Origin: Chrysomallon squamiferum
Lineage: Eukaryota > Mollusca > Gastropoda > Neomphalida > Peltospiridae
Reading direction: 5' to 3'
Assembly: GCA_012295275.1 (NCBI GenBank)
Contig: CM022667.1
Location: 12,415,038 to 12,437,537, forward strand
DNA length: 22,500 nucleotides
Each line of letters opens with the position of its first letter. The first letter of the stretch is position 1. Shown here in pieces: positions 18,001 through 22,500 of this stretch. A model generated the notes under the pieces. That model did no database searches. It was not told the origin of the DNA and saw only the letters and a list, made by a program, of their open reading frames with translations. The position numbers and the translations under genes were made by a program.

Positions 18001-18009
18001 AGTTACTAA
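3063..18009 (+). CDS. ppp4r1: Protein phosphatase 4 regulatory subunit 1, 20 coding exons
   Basis: This HEAT-repeat scaffold binds the PP4 catalytic subunit and directs it to substrates; in vertebrates PP4R1 is linked to HDAC3 and IKK/NF-kB control. Exons: 3063-3069, 3154-3198, 6900-6999, 7220-7326, 7561-7703, 7874-7934, 8526-8611, 11539-11643, 11866-11931, 12194-12352, 12664-12788, 13025-13914, 14194-14288, 14574-14759, 15296-15457, 15788-15888, 16224-16344, 16578-16693, 17185-17345, 17825-18009. They total 3021 nt (1006 residues), against about 950 in human. The frame is continuous across all 19 GT-AG introns. Diagnostic matches to animal PPP4R1 are NIFNRQMVAR (about 46-56), MEQVPHIA, NNQVRKTSQAALL, VGxKDITERL-type HEAT text, VWGVRKACAECFM, FNSFLFWRPPLP (529-540), DPSRAQTVDTEI, TLGRQNWHC and DLDEVRIGILKHL. 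N-terminal HEAT repeats span about 32-330, an acidic linker about 335-640, and C-terminal HEAT repeats about 645-985. Intron 7 hosts a microRNA cluster. Family identity is very secure; the exact last exon is less so. Confidence 0.93.
3154..3198 (+). CDS. ppp4r1: PPP4R1 coding exon 2
   Basis: Follows a pyrimidine tract ending TTACAG and ends at GTAGGT. It encodes an acidic stretch, Asp-Ile-Asp-Phe-Tyr then PDDSDGTQDDG (residues 3-17), which resembles the acidic N-terminal tail of the family in character rather than in exact sequence. Confidence 0.78.
3780..3802 (+). promoter_or_regulatory. CCAAT plus E2F-like site inside intron 2
   Basis: CCAAT at 3780-3784 is followed 11 bp later by GCGCCAAA (3795-3802), the reverse complement of TTTGGCGC, which fits the E2F consensus TTTSGCGC. 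Such pairs are common in cell-cycle promoters. The location 0.7 kb downstream of the start codon suggests an intronic enhancer or second promoter. Short motifs of this kind also occur by chance. Confidence 0.25.
4620..4662. repeat. Two-copy tandem repeat, 26-bp period
   Basis: The 17-mer TTTGTTTCAAGATACTA occurs at 4620-4636 and again at 4646-4662 with similar flanking bases, a local duplication in intron 2. Confidence 0.75.
6900..6999 (+). CDS. ppp4r1: PPP4R1 coding exon 3
   Basis: Starts after TTTAG and ends at GTAATT. It completes Gly18 and encodes residues 18-50, including SLTPLQRLEKYLQSDNIFN, the entry into the first HEAT repeat, which aligns with the human LTPLGRLDKY segment. Confidence 0.93.
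7220..7326 (+). CDS. ppp4r1: PPP4R1 coding exon 4
   Basis: Acceptor CTACAG, donor GTACAG. Encodes QMVARGLLDTLRAV and then an AVLKAMVKLSEDQ helix, residues 51-86. QMVAR-LLDTLR is strongly conserved in PPP4R1. Confidence 0.95.
7561..7703 (+). CDS. ppp4r1: PPP4R1 coding exon 5
   Basis: Acceptor CTAATAG, donor GTATGC. Encodes PSVRSELMEQVPHIAVHCQE and continues to VVRYLNDCNNQ, residues 87-134. The ELMEQVPHIA motif is a hallmark of the family. Confidence 0.95.
7874..7934 (+). CDS. ppp4r1: PPP4R1 coding exon 6
   Basis: Acceptor CTGCAG, donor GTAAGT. Encodes VRKTSQAALLVLLEQELVCK, residues 135-154, close to the human text. Confidence 0.95.
8526..8611 (+). CDS. ppp4r1: PPP4R1 coding exon 7, upstream of the microRNA intron
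   Basis: Acceptor TGACAG, donor GTAAGT. Encodes residues 155-183, a less conserved HEAT repeat ending TEAVA, which corresponds to human TEAVA before IMCKMAP. Joins exon 8 in phase 0. Confidence 0.93.
9100..9172 (+). ncRNA. mir-71: mir-71 precursor hairpin
   Basis: The 5' arm at 9109-9131 starts TGAAAGACATGGGTAGTGAG, matching the protostome mir-71 mature product exactly over its known core. The 3' arm at about 9143-9165 pairs with it nearly throughout: AAAGACA (9111-9117) pairs with TGTCTTT (9155-9161), and GAGATG pairs with CATCTT after an A-rich loop of about 10 nt. mir-71 is absent from vertebrates, and in many protostomes it is the first member of a cluster with mir-2 copies. The mature product is expected from the 5' arm. 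Confidence 0.95.
9213..9291 (+). ncRNA. mir-2: mir-2 family hairpin, copy 1 (divergent)
   Basis: The 3' arm at 9260-9282 starts TATCACAGCCAG, then reads TATTGATGAGC where the common form has CTTTGATGAGC. The 5' arm at about 9224-9244 reads CGTCAATACCGG and so carries matching changes (TCAATAC against GTATTGA), keeping the stem. The seed ATCACAG is intact. It lies about 130 bp downstream of mir-71. Confidence 0.9.
9592..9673 (+). ncRNA. mir-2: mir-2 family hairpin, copy 2 (TGCTTGGATCAG type)
   Basis: The 3' arm at 9641-9663 starts TATCACAGCC and continues TGCTTGGATCAGT. From memory this resembles a distinct mir-2 paralogue of molluscs and annelids (often called 2d); the sub-number is not certain. 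The 5' arm at about 9602-9624 begins ACTGACCAGG and pairs with it, and the lower stem is extended by GTACTGA pairing with TCAGTAC. Confidence 0.92.
9797..9879 (+). ncRNA. mir-2: mir-2 family hairpin, copy 3
   Basis: The 3' arm at 9845-9867 starts TATCACAGCCAGCTTTGATG and ends AGC, the same as the classical insect mir-2a core. The 5' arm at about 9809-9830 reads CGTCAAAGTGACTGTGATG. The lower stem is CCTATGTT paired with AACACAGG. Confidence 0.95.
10082..10160 (+). ncRNA. mir-2: mir-2 family hairpin, copy 4
   Basis: The 3' arm at 10126-10148 is identical over 23 nt to those of copies 3 and 5. The 5' arm at about 10092-10112 reads CGTCAAAGTGGTTGTGATG. The loop is about 13 nt (GGTGAATTGTTCC region). 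Seed ATCACAG. Confidence 0.95.
10592..10678 (+). ncRNA. mir-2: mir-2 family hairpin, copy 5
   Basis: The 3' arm at 10639-10661 is identical over 23 nt to those of copies 3 and 4. The 5' arm at about 10602-10624 begins GTCATCAGAGTGGTTGTGAT, with one G replacing A opposite the TTT. A lower stem forms from GGTTTCAGG and CTTGAGGCTT. Confidence 0.95.
10899..10972 (+). ncRNA. mir-2: mir-2 family hairpin, copy 6, seed present on both arms
   Basis: The 3' arm at 10942-10964 starts TATCACAGCTAGCTATGATG and ends AGC, differing from the common core at two bases. The 5' arm at about 10908-10928 reads CATCACAGTAGCTGTGATGT. The stem is CCTG(C) with (G)CAGG at the base, then AGCTGTGAT (10917-10925) fully paired to ATCACAGCT (10943-10951). 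Positions 10909-10915 of the 5' arm are themselves ATCACAG, the mir-2 seed. Confidence 0.93.
11148..11231 (+). ncRNA. mir-2: mir-2 family hairpin, copy 7
   Basis: The 3' arm at 11197-11218 starts TATCACAGCCAGCTTTGATG and then reads ACAA instead of AGC, so the 3' end of its mature form differs from copies 3-5. The 5' arm at about 11159-11181 reads TTTCATCAAAGTTGTTGTGA. The lower stem is CCTTTTCATC against GATGACAAGG. It is the last hairpin of the cluster, about 310 bp before exon 8. Confidence 0.95.
11539..11643 (+). CDS. ppp4r1: PPP4R1 coding exon 8
   Basis: Acceptor TTACAG, donor GTAAAT. Encodes LMSKMAPLLGKDITERLFLP and PRFSEMCTD...FHVRK, residues 184-218. The text is almost identical to human through GKDITERL-LPRF-EMC. 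Confidence 0.96.
11866..11931 (+). CDS. ppp4r1: PPP4R1 coding exon 9
   Basis: Acceptor TTTCAG, donor GTAAGT. Encodes VCAANFGEVSAVVG and ends ENTEIHL, residues 219-240. VCAANFG is conserved. Confidence 0.95.
12194..12352 (+). CDS. ppp4r1: PPP4R1 coding exon 10
   Basis: Acceptor TTACAG, donor GTAAGT. Encodes LPKFFYLCEDGVWGVRKACA, ECFMNVACSCSLDVRR and DQSRW, residues 241-293. VWGVRKACAECFM is a near-invariant PPP4R1 HEAT segment. Confidence 0.96.
12664..12788 (+). CDS. ppp4r1: PPP4R1 coding exon 11
   Basis: Acceptor TTGCAG, donor GTATGT. Encodes VRMAAFQQLGPFISTFADP, the last HEAT repeat of the N-terminal block, then the start of the linker, residues 294-334. Joins exon 12 through a split Gly codon. 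Confidence 0.95.
13025..13914 (+). CDS. ppp4r1: PPP4R1 coding exon 12, large linker exon (890 nt)
   Basis: Acceptor TTGTAG, donor GTATGT. It encodes residues 335-631, a low-complexity region dominated by Asp, Glu, Ser and Lys and expected to be disordered. Within it, FNSFLFWRPPLP (residues 529-540) followed by the VDVDFDL acidic stretch is conserved with the human linker and is the only strongly conserved island. An open frame upstream of the acceptor is intron sequence read through by chance. Open frames on the minus strand across this exon are shadows. Confidence 0.94.
14194..14288 (+). CDS. ppp4r1: PPP4R1 coding exon 13
   Basis: Acceptor TTCCAG, donor GTAAAA. Encodes DLSNSSIGYIDSDRSISP and a Ser/Pro/Gln-rich end, residues 632-663. 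It corresponds to the human DLSNNSSFSP segment that ends the linker. Confidence 0.93.
14574..14759 (+). CDS. ppp4r1: PPP4R1 coding exon 14
   Basis: Acceptor TTTCAG, donor GTAAAT. Encodes IIPESLLENYLGMVDPSRAQ, TVDTEITRHCAYNLPAVA and TLGRQNWHC, residues 664-725. It opens the C-terminal HEAT block and is very close to human. Confidence 0.96.
14760..15295 (+). other. ppp4r1: Intron 14, no feature recognised
   Basis: 536 bp of AT-rich intron. The apparent open frames at its start and middle run over non-conserved sequence. No hairpin RNA was recognised. Confidence 0.75.
15296..15457 (+). CDS. ppp4r1: PPP4R1 coding exon 15
   Basis: Acceptor TTTTAG, donor GTATGA. Encodes WKVRRTLAFSLHEMAVILG and FLKDLDEVRIGILKHLADF, residues 726-779, with strong HEAT consensus and near identity to human. 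Confidence 0.96.
15788..15888 (+). CDS. ppp4r1: PPP4R1 coding exon 16
   Basis: Acceptor TTTCAG, donor GTAAGT. Encodes LLKPDVRRRYLGKIQDF and DNLRNWRFRLELS, residues 780-812. DN-RNWRFR-EL is conserved. Confidence 0.95.
16224..16344 (+). CDS. ppp4r1: PPP4R1 coding exon 17
   Basis: Acceptor TTTCAG, donor GTATGG. Encodes HQLVSLCELYS and YLVPIAMNLASDKVAEVR, residues 813-853, with clear similarity to the human PIALNLCADKVSSVR segment. Confidence 0.94.
16578..16693 (+). CDS. ppp4r1: PPP4R1 coding exon 18
   Basis: Acceptor TCATCAG, donor GTAAGT. Encodes LSIILQKLYEDGEE, then LVQNLVDQFAMSSRWLRRQ, residues 854-891. Moderately conserved; the W and the following Arg/Gln run match human KWSGRQ. Confidence 0.92.
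16694..17184 (+). other. ppp4r1: Intron 18 with a short (AT)n tract
   Basis: 491 bp of AT-rich intron with a TA dinucleotide run at 16803-16820 and T-rich pentanucleotide repeats near 17041-17070. Nothing else was recognised. Confidence 0.75.
17185..17345 (+). CDS. ppp4r1: PPP4R1 coding exon 19
   Basis: Acceptor TTTCAG, donor GTTAGA, a weak donor compared with the rest of the gene. Encodes FAHCCRVILEENSLPPS, LLPRLLALGSDPIPNVR and ARVLAQNI, residues 892-945, matching the human MPHLLTLANDRVPNVR repeat. Confidence 0.93.
17825..18009 (+). CDS. ppp4r1: PPP4R1 coding exon 20 with stop codon
   Basis: Acceptor TTTCAG. Encodes residues 946-1006: FYTSQRNPHHEDLLQILQKL, TDDDRDVRYYVTKPPE, ISLDTVSS and a hydrophobic end FHLCSSESIFSY, then TAA at 18007-18009. 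The human protein ends soon after the DVKYF/ISEDAMS-type segment, so the end is close to the family terminus but about a dozen residues longer. A GTTAGT at 17959 could instead act as a donor to an unseen last exon. Confidence 0.82.
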
Positions 18010-18393
18010 AGAATTACATTTTCATCTCAACATTTATGAAAATCTTTCAACGGTTACACTTTGTATTCTGTAGTGAGGAAAAATTATAAAACTTGATAGA
18101 AATTGTGTAGGTATACATCTAGGTAATTCGTTTCAAATATTTTTTATTATTTTTTTTTTAATTTTATATGTATATACACCCTGCTTTCATTATTTTCATT
18201 GGTTTAGAAATTCAGAAGTAAATCTTTTATTTTTTATCATTTTTTATTATTATTATTTTTTATTACAAAAAAAACATGTTTTAAAAAAATACACATATTT
18301 TTTCTTTTATTTTTCAGGTGCCAGTTTAATTTTGCTGTTATTTTTATTTTTAAACTTAAAAAAAAAGAAAATGCTAATATATGTGTATATATA

Positions 18394-18399
18394 AATAAA
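18394..18399 (+). terminator. ppp4r1: Candidate polyadenylation signal AATAAA
   Basis: First canonical AATAAA after the stop codon, 385 bp downstream. It is one of several in the region, so its use is uncertain. Confidence 0.35.
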
Positions 18400-18762
18400 A
18401 AATGTACCCAGATCTTACATCTAATGAACAGCGACAGCCATCTTTGCTATATATATATCCAAGGCAAGATGCAGATGACTGAGGATACATGCTCAATAAC
18501 CCTATTATAAGATGCAATATTAATCCTAAATACTAATTTCAAATGTGATATTGACTTGCATGAAGAACGTCTTGCTCTTATTGTGATTGGACAGTCTGCA
18601 AGCCATTCGACGATTAATTTATATAGTTTGAATATAAATTAACTATGCAAATTAGAAGCAATCTCATTAGATTGTTTGTGTGACACTTAATTTGATTGGA
18701 TTTGCCTTTTGTGTGACTGATTTACATTTGACAGTAGGGTGATGTATTAGTTTAATAATTTA

Positions 18763-18813
18763 TTTTTTTTTTTTTTTTTTTTATTGTATAATTTTTTTTT
18801 TTTTTTTTTTTTT
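18763..18813. repeat. Two long poly-T runs
   Basis: Runs of about 20 T at 18763-18782 and 21 T at 18793-18813 are separated by ATTGTATAA. They could mark an antisense retroposon tail, but no element body was recognised. Confidence 0.85.
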
Positions 18814-21035
18814 AATTTATATATATTGTCATAGTTTAAATAGCTGATTGTTGAAACAGTATTTAATATATAATCATTAAATGTTTTGAATTAAACAATG
18901 AAATTTAACAGATGGCATGTCAGTAAAAGTTTTTTCATTAAATTTTTGTACATATTTATAATTTAATAAAACCGGTCCTGAAAGTAATTGTATTAATATA
19001 GATTGGTTACATCTTATTAAAATGCCAATCACACTGAAAGTTGATAATAAATTGATAAAATAAATCAAAATTTAAATAACATTCAGCTGCATCAAAATGA
19101 TTTTATTAGGATTTGTTGGGGTTTTTTGTTGTTTGTTTTATTTATTTTTTTCTGATGTTGTAAACAAACTTAATAAAATATTGGAGACAGAATAATCTAG
19201 TCAAAATAAGATACATAATATGACAAAGCCAAATACAATTATGTGGACCAACAAGTGCCAAACTGTACTCAAAATGTTTTGATTTTGATGGTGAGCATAT
19301 ATTACATATTACATGCATGTTCAGTTTTAAATTGACATTTATAACTAAATACAAATATATGAGGGTAACATTAATATCTTACATAATAAAATAATTCATT
19401 GGTAAGTGAAGAGAACGAATTTTAGGAAATAAAATCAGTAGGGAGTACACAATGTCTAAAATGAAAGATTAAATCAAAAAGGTAATTTGGTTAGGTAATC
19501 AAAAACAAATTACAAAATAAAATGCTTGATTATCTGAAACATTTTGTAGACCAAATTTTAATTTGAGGACCAAAAATAATTTTCAAAATAATTATGTGAG
19601 TGAAGCATACATTTTTATTGCAAACACACGAGTTAAAAGGACTGGAGTATACTAATAAATATTTCACAATAGATATTTATTGGACATATTTTATGGGTTA
19701 TTATTTTTAATAGATTGTTGATGCATGTTAGGCATGCTATATATAATGTTACTGTGTGTAGCTGTGCACATTTCTTTTGTCAAGTCTTTCAGGCATGTGA
19801 GGATTTAGTATAATTTTTATTACATTTTTTTTTCTTTTTTTGACTGTTACGAAAGCAAATGTGTGTGGGATGGTTTACAATTCACCTGTCTATAAAATAT
19901 ATGGCATAAAAGCCTGAAATTCTGTCAGTCCCCCATAATGGCATGCCTAGAATTAATGCCATGGTTGCTAAATTTAATAAATATTAGTTTTAATTGGCTT
20001 AATTTATAATTTGATTAATGCCAAGATCGTTGTAAATTTGCAGAAACGAAAATCAAATCTGTTTTATCAATCATTGACAGAAATGCAGAAAAAAGAACAT
20101 TCATGATGGAACTTTGTATTGTCATTTTGTATTTAACATGGGATTTAAAACAAAGAATATTGGGAATTCAAAACAGATTAAAAAGAATCAAGCCTGTAAG
20201 TTTGTAACAGTTTTGCTGGTGTTAAACAAATCAGAATTTCTGTGAAGAAAATAAGCATGTTACTAAGAAAACTGATTGATTTGTTGTCAGGTTTTTGAAT
20301 ATTTTTGCATATTATTTGCATATAGTGTAATAGTAGTTCCAATATTGTAACTAATGTTTAAAAACGAATGCCAGTAATTTTTAAATTTGGCATAATCACT
20401 GACTAAAATATGAACAGCATTAGTGTATGTTTATATTGGACAAGGTGAATTGTAAACCTTGAGATTGGATGTGCATGGTTCATATTGAATGGAGGTAATC
20501 GGTAGACTACAAATTTATAAGCACTGTACATTGATCTATCTTTTTTTAAATGTTGAAGTGGGGCCATGAGATTAGTATACAATATATAAAAAAATTTACT
20601 TTTTAATTATTACTCCAGTTGCAGTATTTTATTTTGTTAATTAAAGAAATTTAAATTTAAGTAAAATTTTAGGCACATAGTGTTAAGCATACTATTTTGA
20701 AAATGTAAAAATCAAAATTTTCTAGGATAAGCAAGGAATGTGTAGTATAATTTAAAGCTTTTCTTCCAAGCGTCATTTCACAAAGTTTTATTTCATAATC
20801 TGGTGTTACATGGTTTTTTAACTTTTGAGTGATTAGAATTTACAAATGTTTTATGTTGATAAAAATTACTAAGTGAAAATGATAGCAAAAGTATTTATTT
20901 TAATGTTTCATGAACATCCCAGATTTCTTAATTTATATTAAAATTTATGTAACACTTTATAGATGTCTCTTTGCACCACTAAATCAATTGGGCACTATTA
21001 ATTCCAAACAAATCTTTTTTGTTCTGTTGTAAATA

Positions 21036-21062
21036 ATAAAAAATAATAATAATAATAATAAT
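21036..21062. repeat. (AAT)n microsatellite
   Basis: Short run of AAT units in AT-rich DNA. Confidence 0.8.
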
Positions 21063-21647
21063 TATAAAATAATTATTTTAGATGTATATTGATTGCACAA
21101 TGCCAAAAATGTCAGATTGCGATATTATATTTCATAAGAAAGAACATGTAAACTAAATTTTACAGATGTTTTGAGTTTGTTTTCTGTTCTATATAAACAT
21201 TATCTAATCACCAGGGTTGTGTTTTTACTTTCAAAAACAGTATCTGCTTTAAAGGAACTATGTGTAGGAAGTAATTTGTATGTAAGTGCCAGTTTTGTTG
21301 GTGAGATGTGATGTTTGACGTAAAAAAAAAAATATATTTAGTTGTAAGTAATGTATATTTGACTTTTTAAAGATAGTAAATTAAAAGTTTGAAGAAAAGA
21401 TTTTGCAGGTAATTTAAAATGGTGTAGAAAATGTTAAGGCAGATGGAGAAAAAAAAAATGACACAAAATGCAGTGAAACGTCTTAATTCCCGTCCTAATC
21501 CGCCAATACGCTAACCAGGATGCAAAGAAACACCTCAATGCCCAACCAATGAACAGTTACCTAAAAATAAGCAAAATAAATTTCAGTGCTTGGGGAGAAG
21601 GGGGGGAAAAAAAAAAGAATAATATTACCAATTCAATAAAGCAAATT

Positions 21648-21678
21648 ATGATTATTATTATTGTTATTATTATTATTT
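21648..21678. repeat. (ATT)n with interruptions
   Basis: About ten ATT/GTT units lie immediately beside the downstream edge of the minus-strand retrotransposon remnant, where a short-repeat 3' tail of a LINE would be expected. Confidence 0.75.
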
Positions 21679-21699
21679 TCCACCTGGAATATTTTGCAA

Positions 21700-22020
21700 C
21701 TTTAAGAAAGCCAGATCCAATACTACTGAGCACAACCGTTTCTCGCAGCCGTTCGCTATCCTGACAACATGCACCAGCCGGCTTCATCTCCTAATCTACT
21801 GAGATTATTGTTTTCCGACCAGTCCACTCTTTAATATCGTCCATCCAAATTCACCTTCTCAGCGGTGCCCTGTATGAGGGCGTCAGCCTTGGCTCTAGTG
21901 ATGTGCCCGAACTGAGTTTTCTCTTTCTTGCAATAAGACTATCCTGATGCTCGATTTCTAACTTTATCGCTCATGTGTAATGGCTCTCGAGGAGTCTTCT
22001 ATACCATTTACAATACATTA
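21700..22020 (-). mobile_element. Decayed non-LTR retrotransposon (LINE), C-terminal tail of the reverse transcriptase ORF
   Basis: Read on the minus strand, short peptides appear in the order typical of the end of a LINE ORF2. They are WYRRLL (about 21985-22006), a KVRNR segment (about 21950), KKEKTQFGHITRAKA (about 21885-21929), WMDDIKEWTG (about 21817-21846) and a QDSERLRETV-like end (about 21735-21765). They lie in different frames, with stop codons and an apparent deletion between the GHITR and WMDDIK blocks, so the copy is dead. These tail motifs are common in RTE/CR1-like invertebrate elements; the clade is not decided. The region is also more GC-rich than its surroundings, as expected for an insertion. 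Confidence 0.75.
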
Positions 22021-22070
22021 CCAATACCTTTTCTTTATATTGTCCCCACACACATACACATTTCGTTCAT

Positions 22071-22084
22071 TTATTATTATTATG

Positions 22085-22122
<38 letters not shown>
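22071..22122. repeat. (ATT)n trinucleotide repeat
   Basis: About 16 ATT units with one interruption near the start (ATGTTT). Confidence 0.95.
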
Positions 22123-22123
<1 letters not shown>

Positions 22124-22405
22124 CTCCCGTACGCAAGGAGCTGGGTATTATGCTAGGGGTCCGTATGAATACACCCATAATCTGCCGAGATTAGACTGTC
22201 GATGTGTAAAAAAATATTAAAAACTGTCGGACGGTGTGAACAGTATGACGTTTTCGCAGCTTAGGGAGGTGTCCCATGTTATGATAATGCGCTATAGAAC
22301 AGAGTTTTATCGTTAACAATATCGTTAGTTTCCTGCTTTCTAGTTTTATACAAAATTCGAGTGACTGGGGTGAATGCTCCCTGGTCCGTCTAGCAACACC
22401 GGATT
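22123..22405. other. Unassigned sequence of higher complexity
   Basis: About 280 bp with more balanced composition than the 3' flank. No open frame or motif that I recognise. It may be another part of a repeat family, given its position between microsatellites and next to the LINE remnant. Confidence 0.4.
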
Positions 22406-22409
22406 TAAT

Positions 22410-22446
22410 ATACATATATATATGTGTGTGTGTGTGTTTGTGTGGT
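22410..22446. repeat. (TA)n-(TG)n compound microsatellite
   Basis: A short TA run passes into a TG run, a common compound dinucleotide repeat. Confidence 0.9.
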
Positions 22447-22451
22447 GTTTA

Positions 22452-22454
<3 letters not shown>

Positions 22455-22491
<37 letters not shown>

Positions 22492-22500
22492 AATTTTTTT
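22455..22500. repeat. Homopolymer blocks T-A-T at the window end
   Basis: About 30 T, then 9 A, then 7 T to the end of the window. Homopolymer lengths in assemblies are unreliable. Confidence 0.85.

Larger units (their letters stand above)
18010..21480 (+). other. AT-rich 3' flank, probable 3' UTR in its first part
   Basis: No credible coding exon was found on either strand; the open frames are short, compositionally biased and lack recognisable motifs. Several AATAAA hexamers occur, the first downstream of the stop being at 18394-18399, with others near 19172, 19387, 19645, 19976 and 21637. The gene's real 3' end could be any of these. TGTANATA Pumilio-type motifs occur at 18947-18954 and 21028-21035 but are weak evidence in such AT-rich DNA. 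A block at 18430-18760 is less repetitive than its surroundings. Confidence 0.6.

Noticed and set aside
18437-18490. Small hairpin around a TA-rich loop whose 3' side contains AGGCAAGATG, the start of mir-31/mir-72.
   Set aside because: The bases after AGGCAAGATG do not match mir-31, the arm is the wrong one for that family, and the lower stem does not pair. Likely chance.

Overview
The window is nuclear DNA from an invertebrate animal, most likely a lophotrochozoan and probably a mollusc. The reasons are AT-rich spliced genes with GT-AG introns, abundant microsatellites, a protein close to animal PPP4R1, and a protostome-type mir-71/mir-2 microRNA cluster with several lophotrochozoan-style mir-2 variants. 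The phylum is inferred, because no alignment could be run.

Layout. Positions 1-3000 are gene-poor 5' flank full of simple repeats. A compact promoter region with two CCAAT boxes lies at about 2985-3062. Positions 3063-18009 hold one plus-strand gene that I can read through 20 coding exons. All introns are GT-AG and the reading frame is kept at every junction. The predicted protein is 1006 residues and is the orthologue of protein phosphatase 4 regulatory subunit 1 (PPP4R1), with two HEAT-repeat blocks around a long acidic, disordered linker encoded mainly by one 890-nt exon. Positions 18010-21480 are AT-rich with no credible gene and probably include the 3' UTR. Positions 21700-22020 hold a decayed minus-strand non-LTR retrotransposon tail. 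The end of the window is microsatellite and homopolymer.

The most notable structure is in intron 7 (8612-11538). It contains a mir-71 hairpin followed by seven mir-2-family hairpins, all on the coding strand of the host gene. All seven mir-2 copies carry the seed ATCACAG in the 3' arm. Three share an identical 23-nt core and four have diverged, some with matching changes in the opposite arm. In one copy (about 10903-10967) the 5' arm also carries ATCACAG at the position a Drosha/Dicer product would use as its seed, so both arms could act as mir-2-type microRNAs.

The microRNAs are likely processed from the spliced-out intron of the PPP4R1 pre-mRNA, or from their own internal promoter. The sequence does not decide between these. 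The first coding exon is only 7 nt long, sits inside a TISU/YY1-like element overlapping the start codon, and runs directly into its splice donor.
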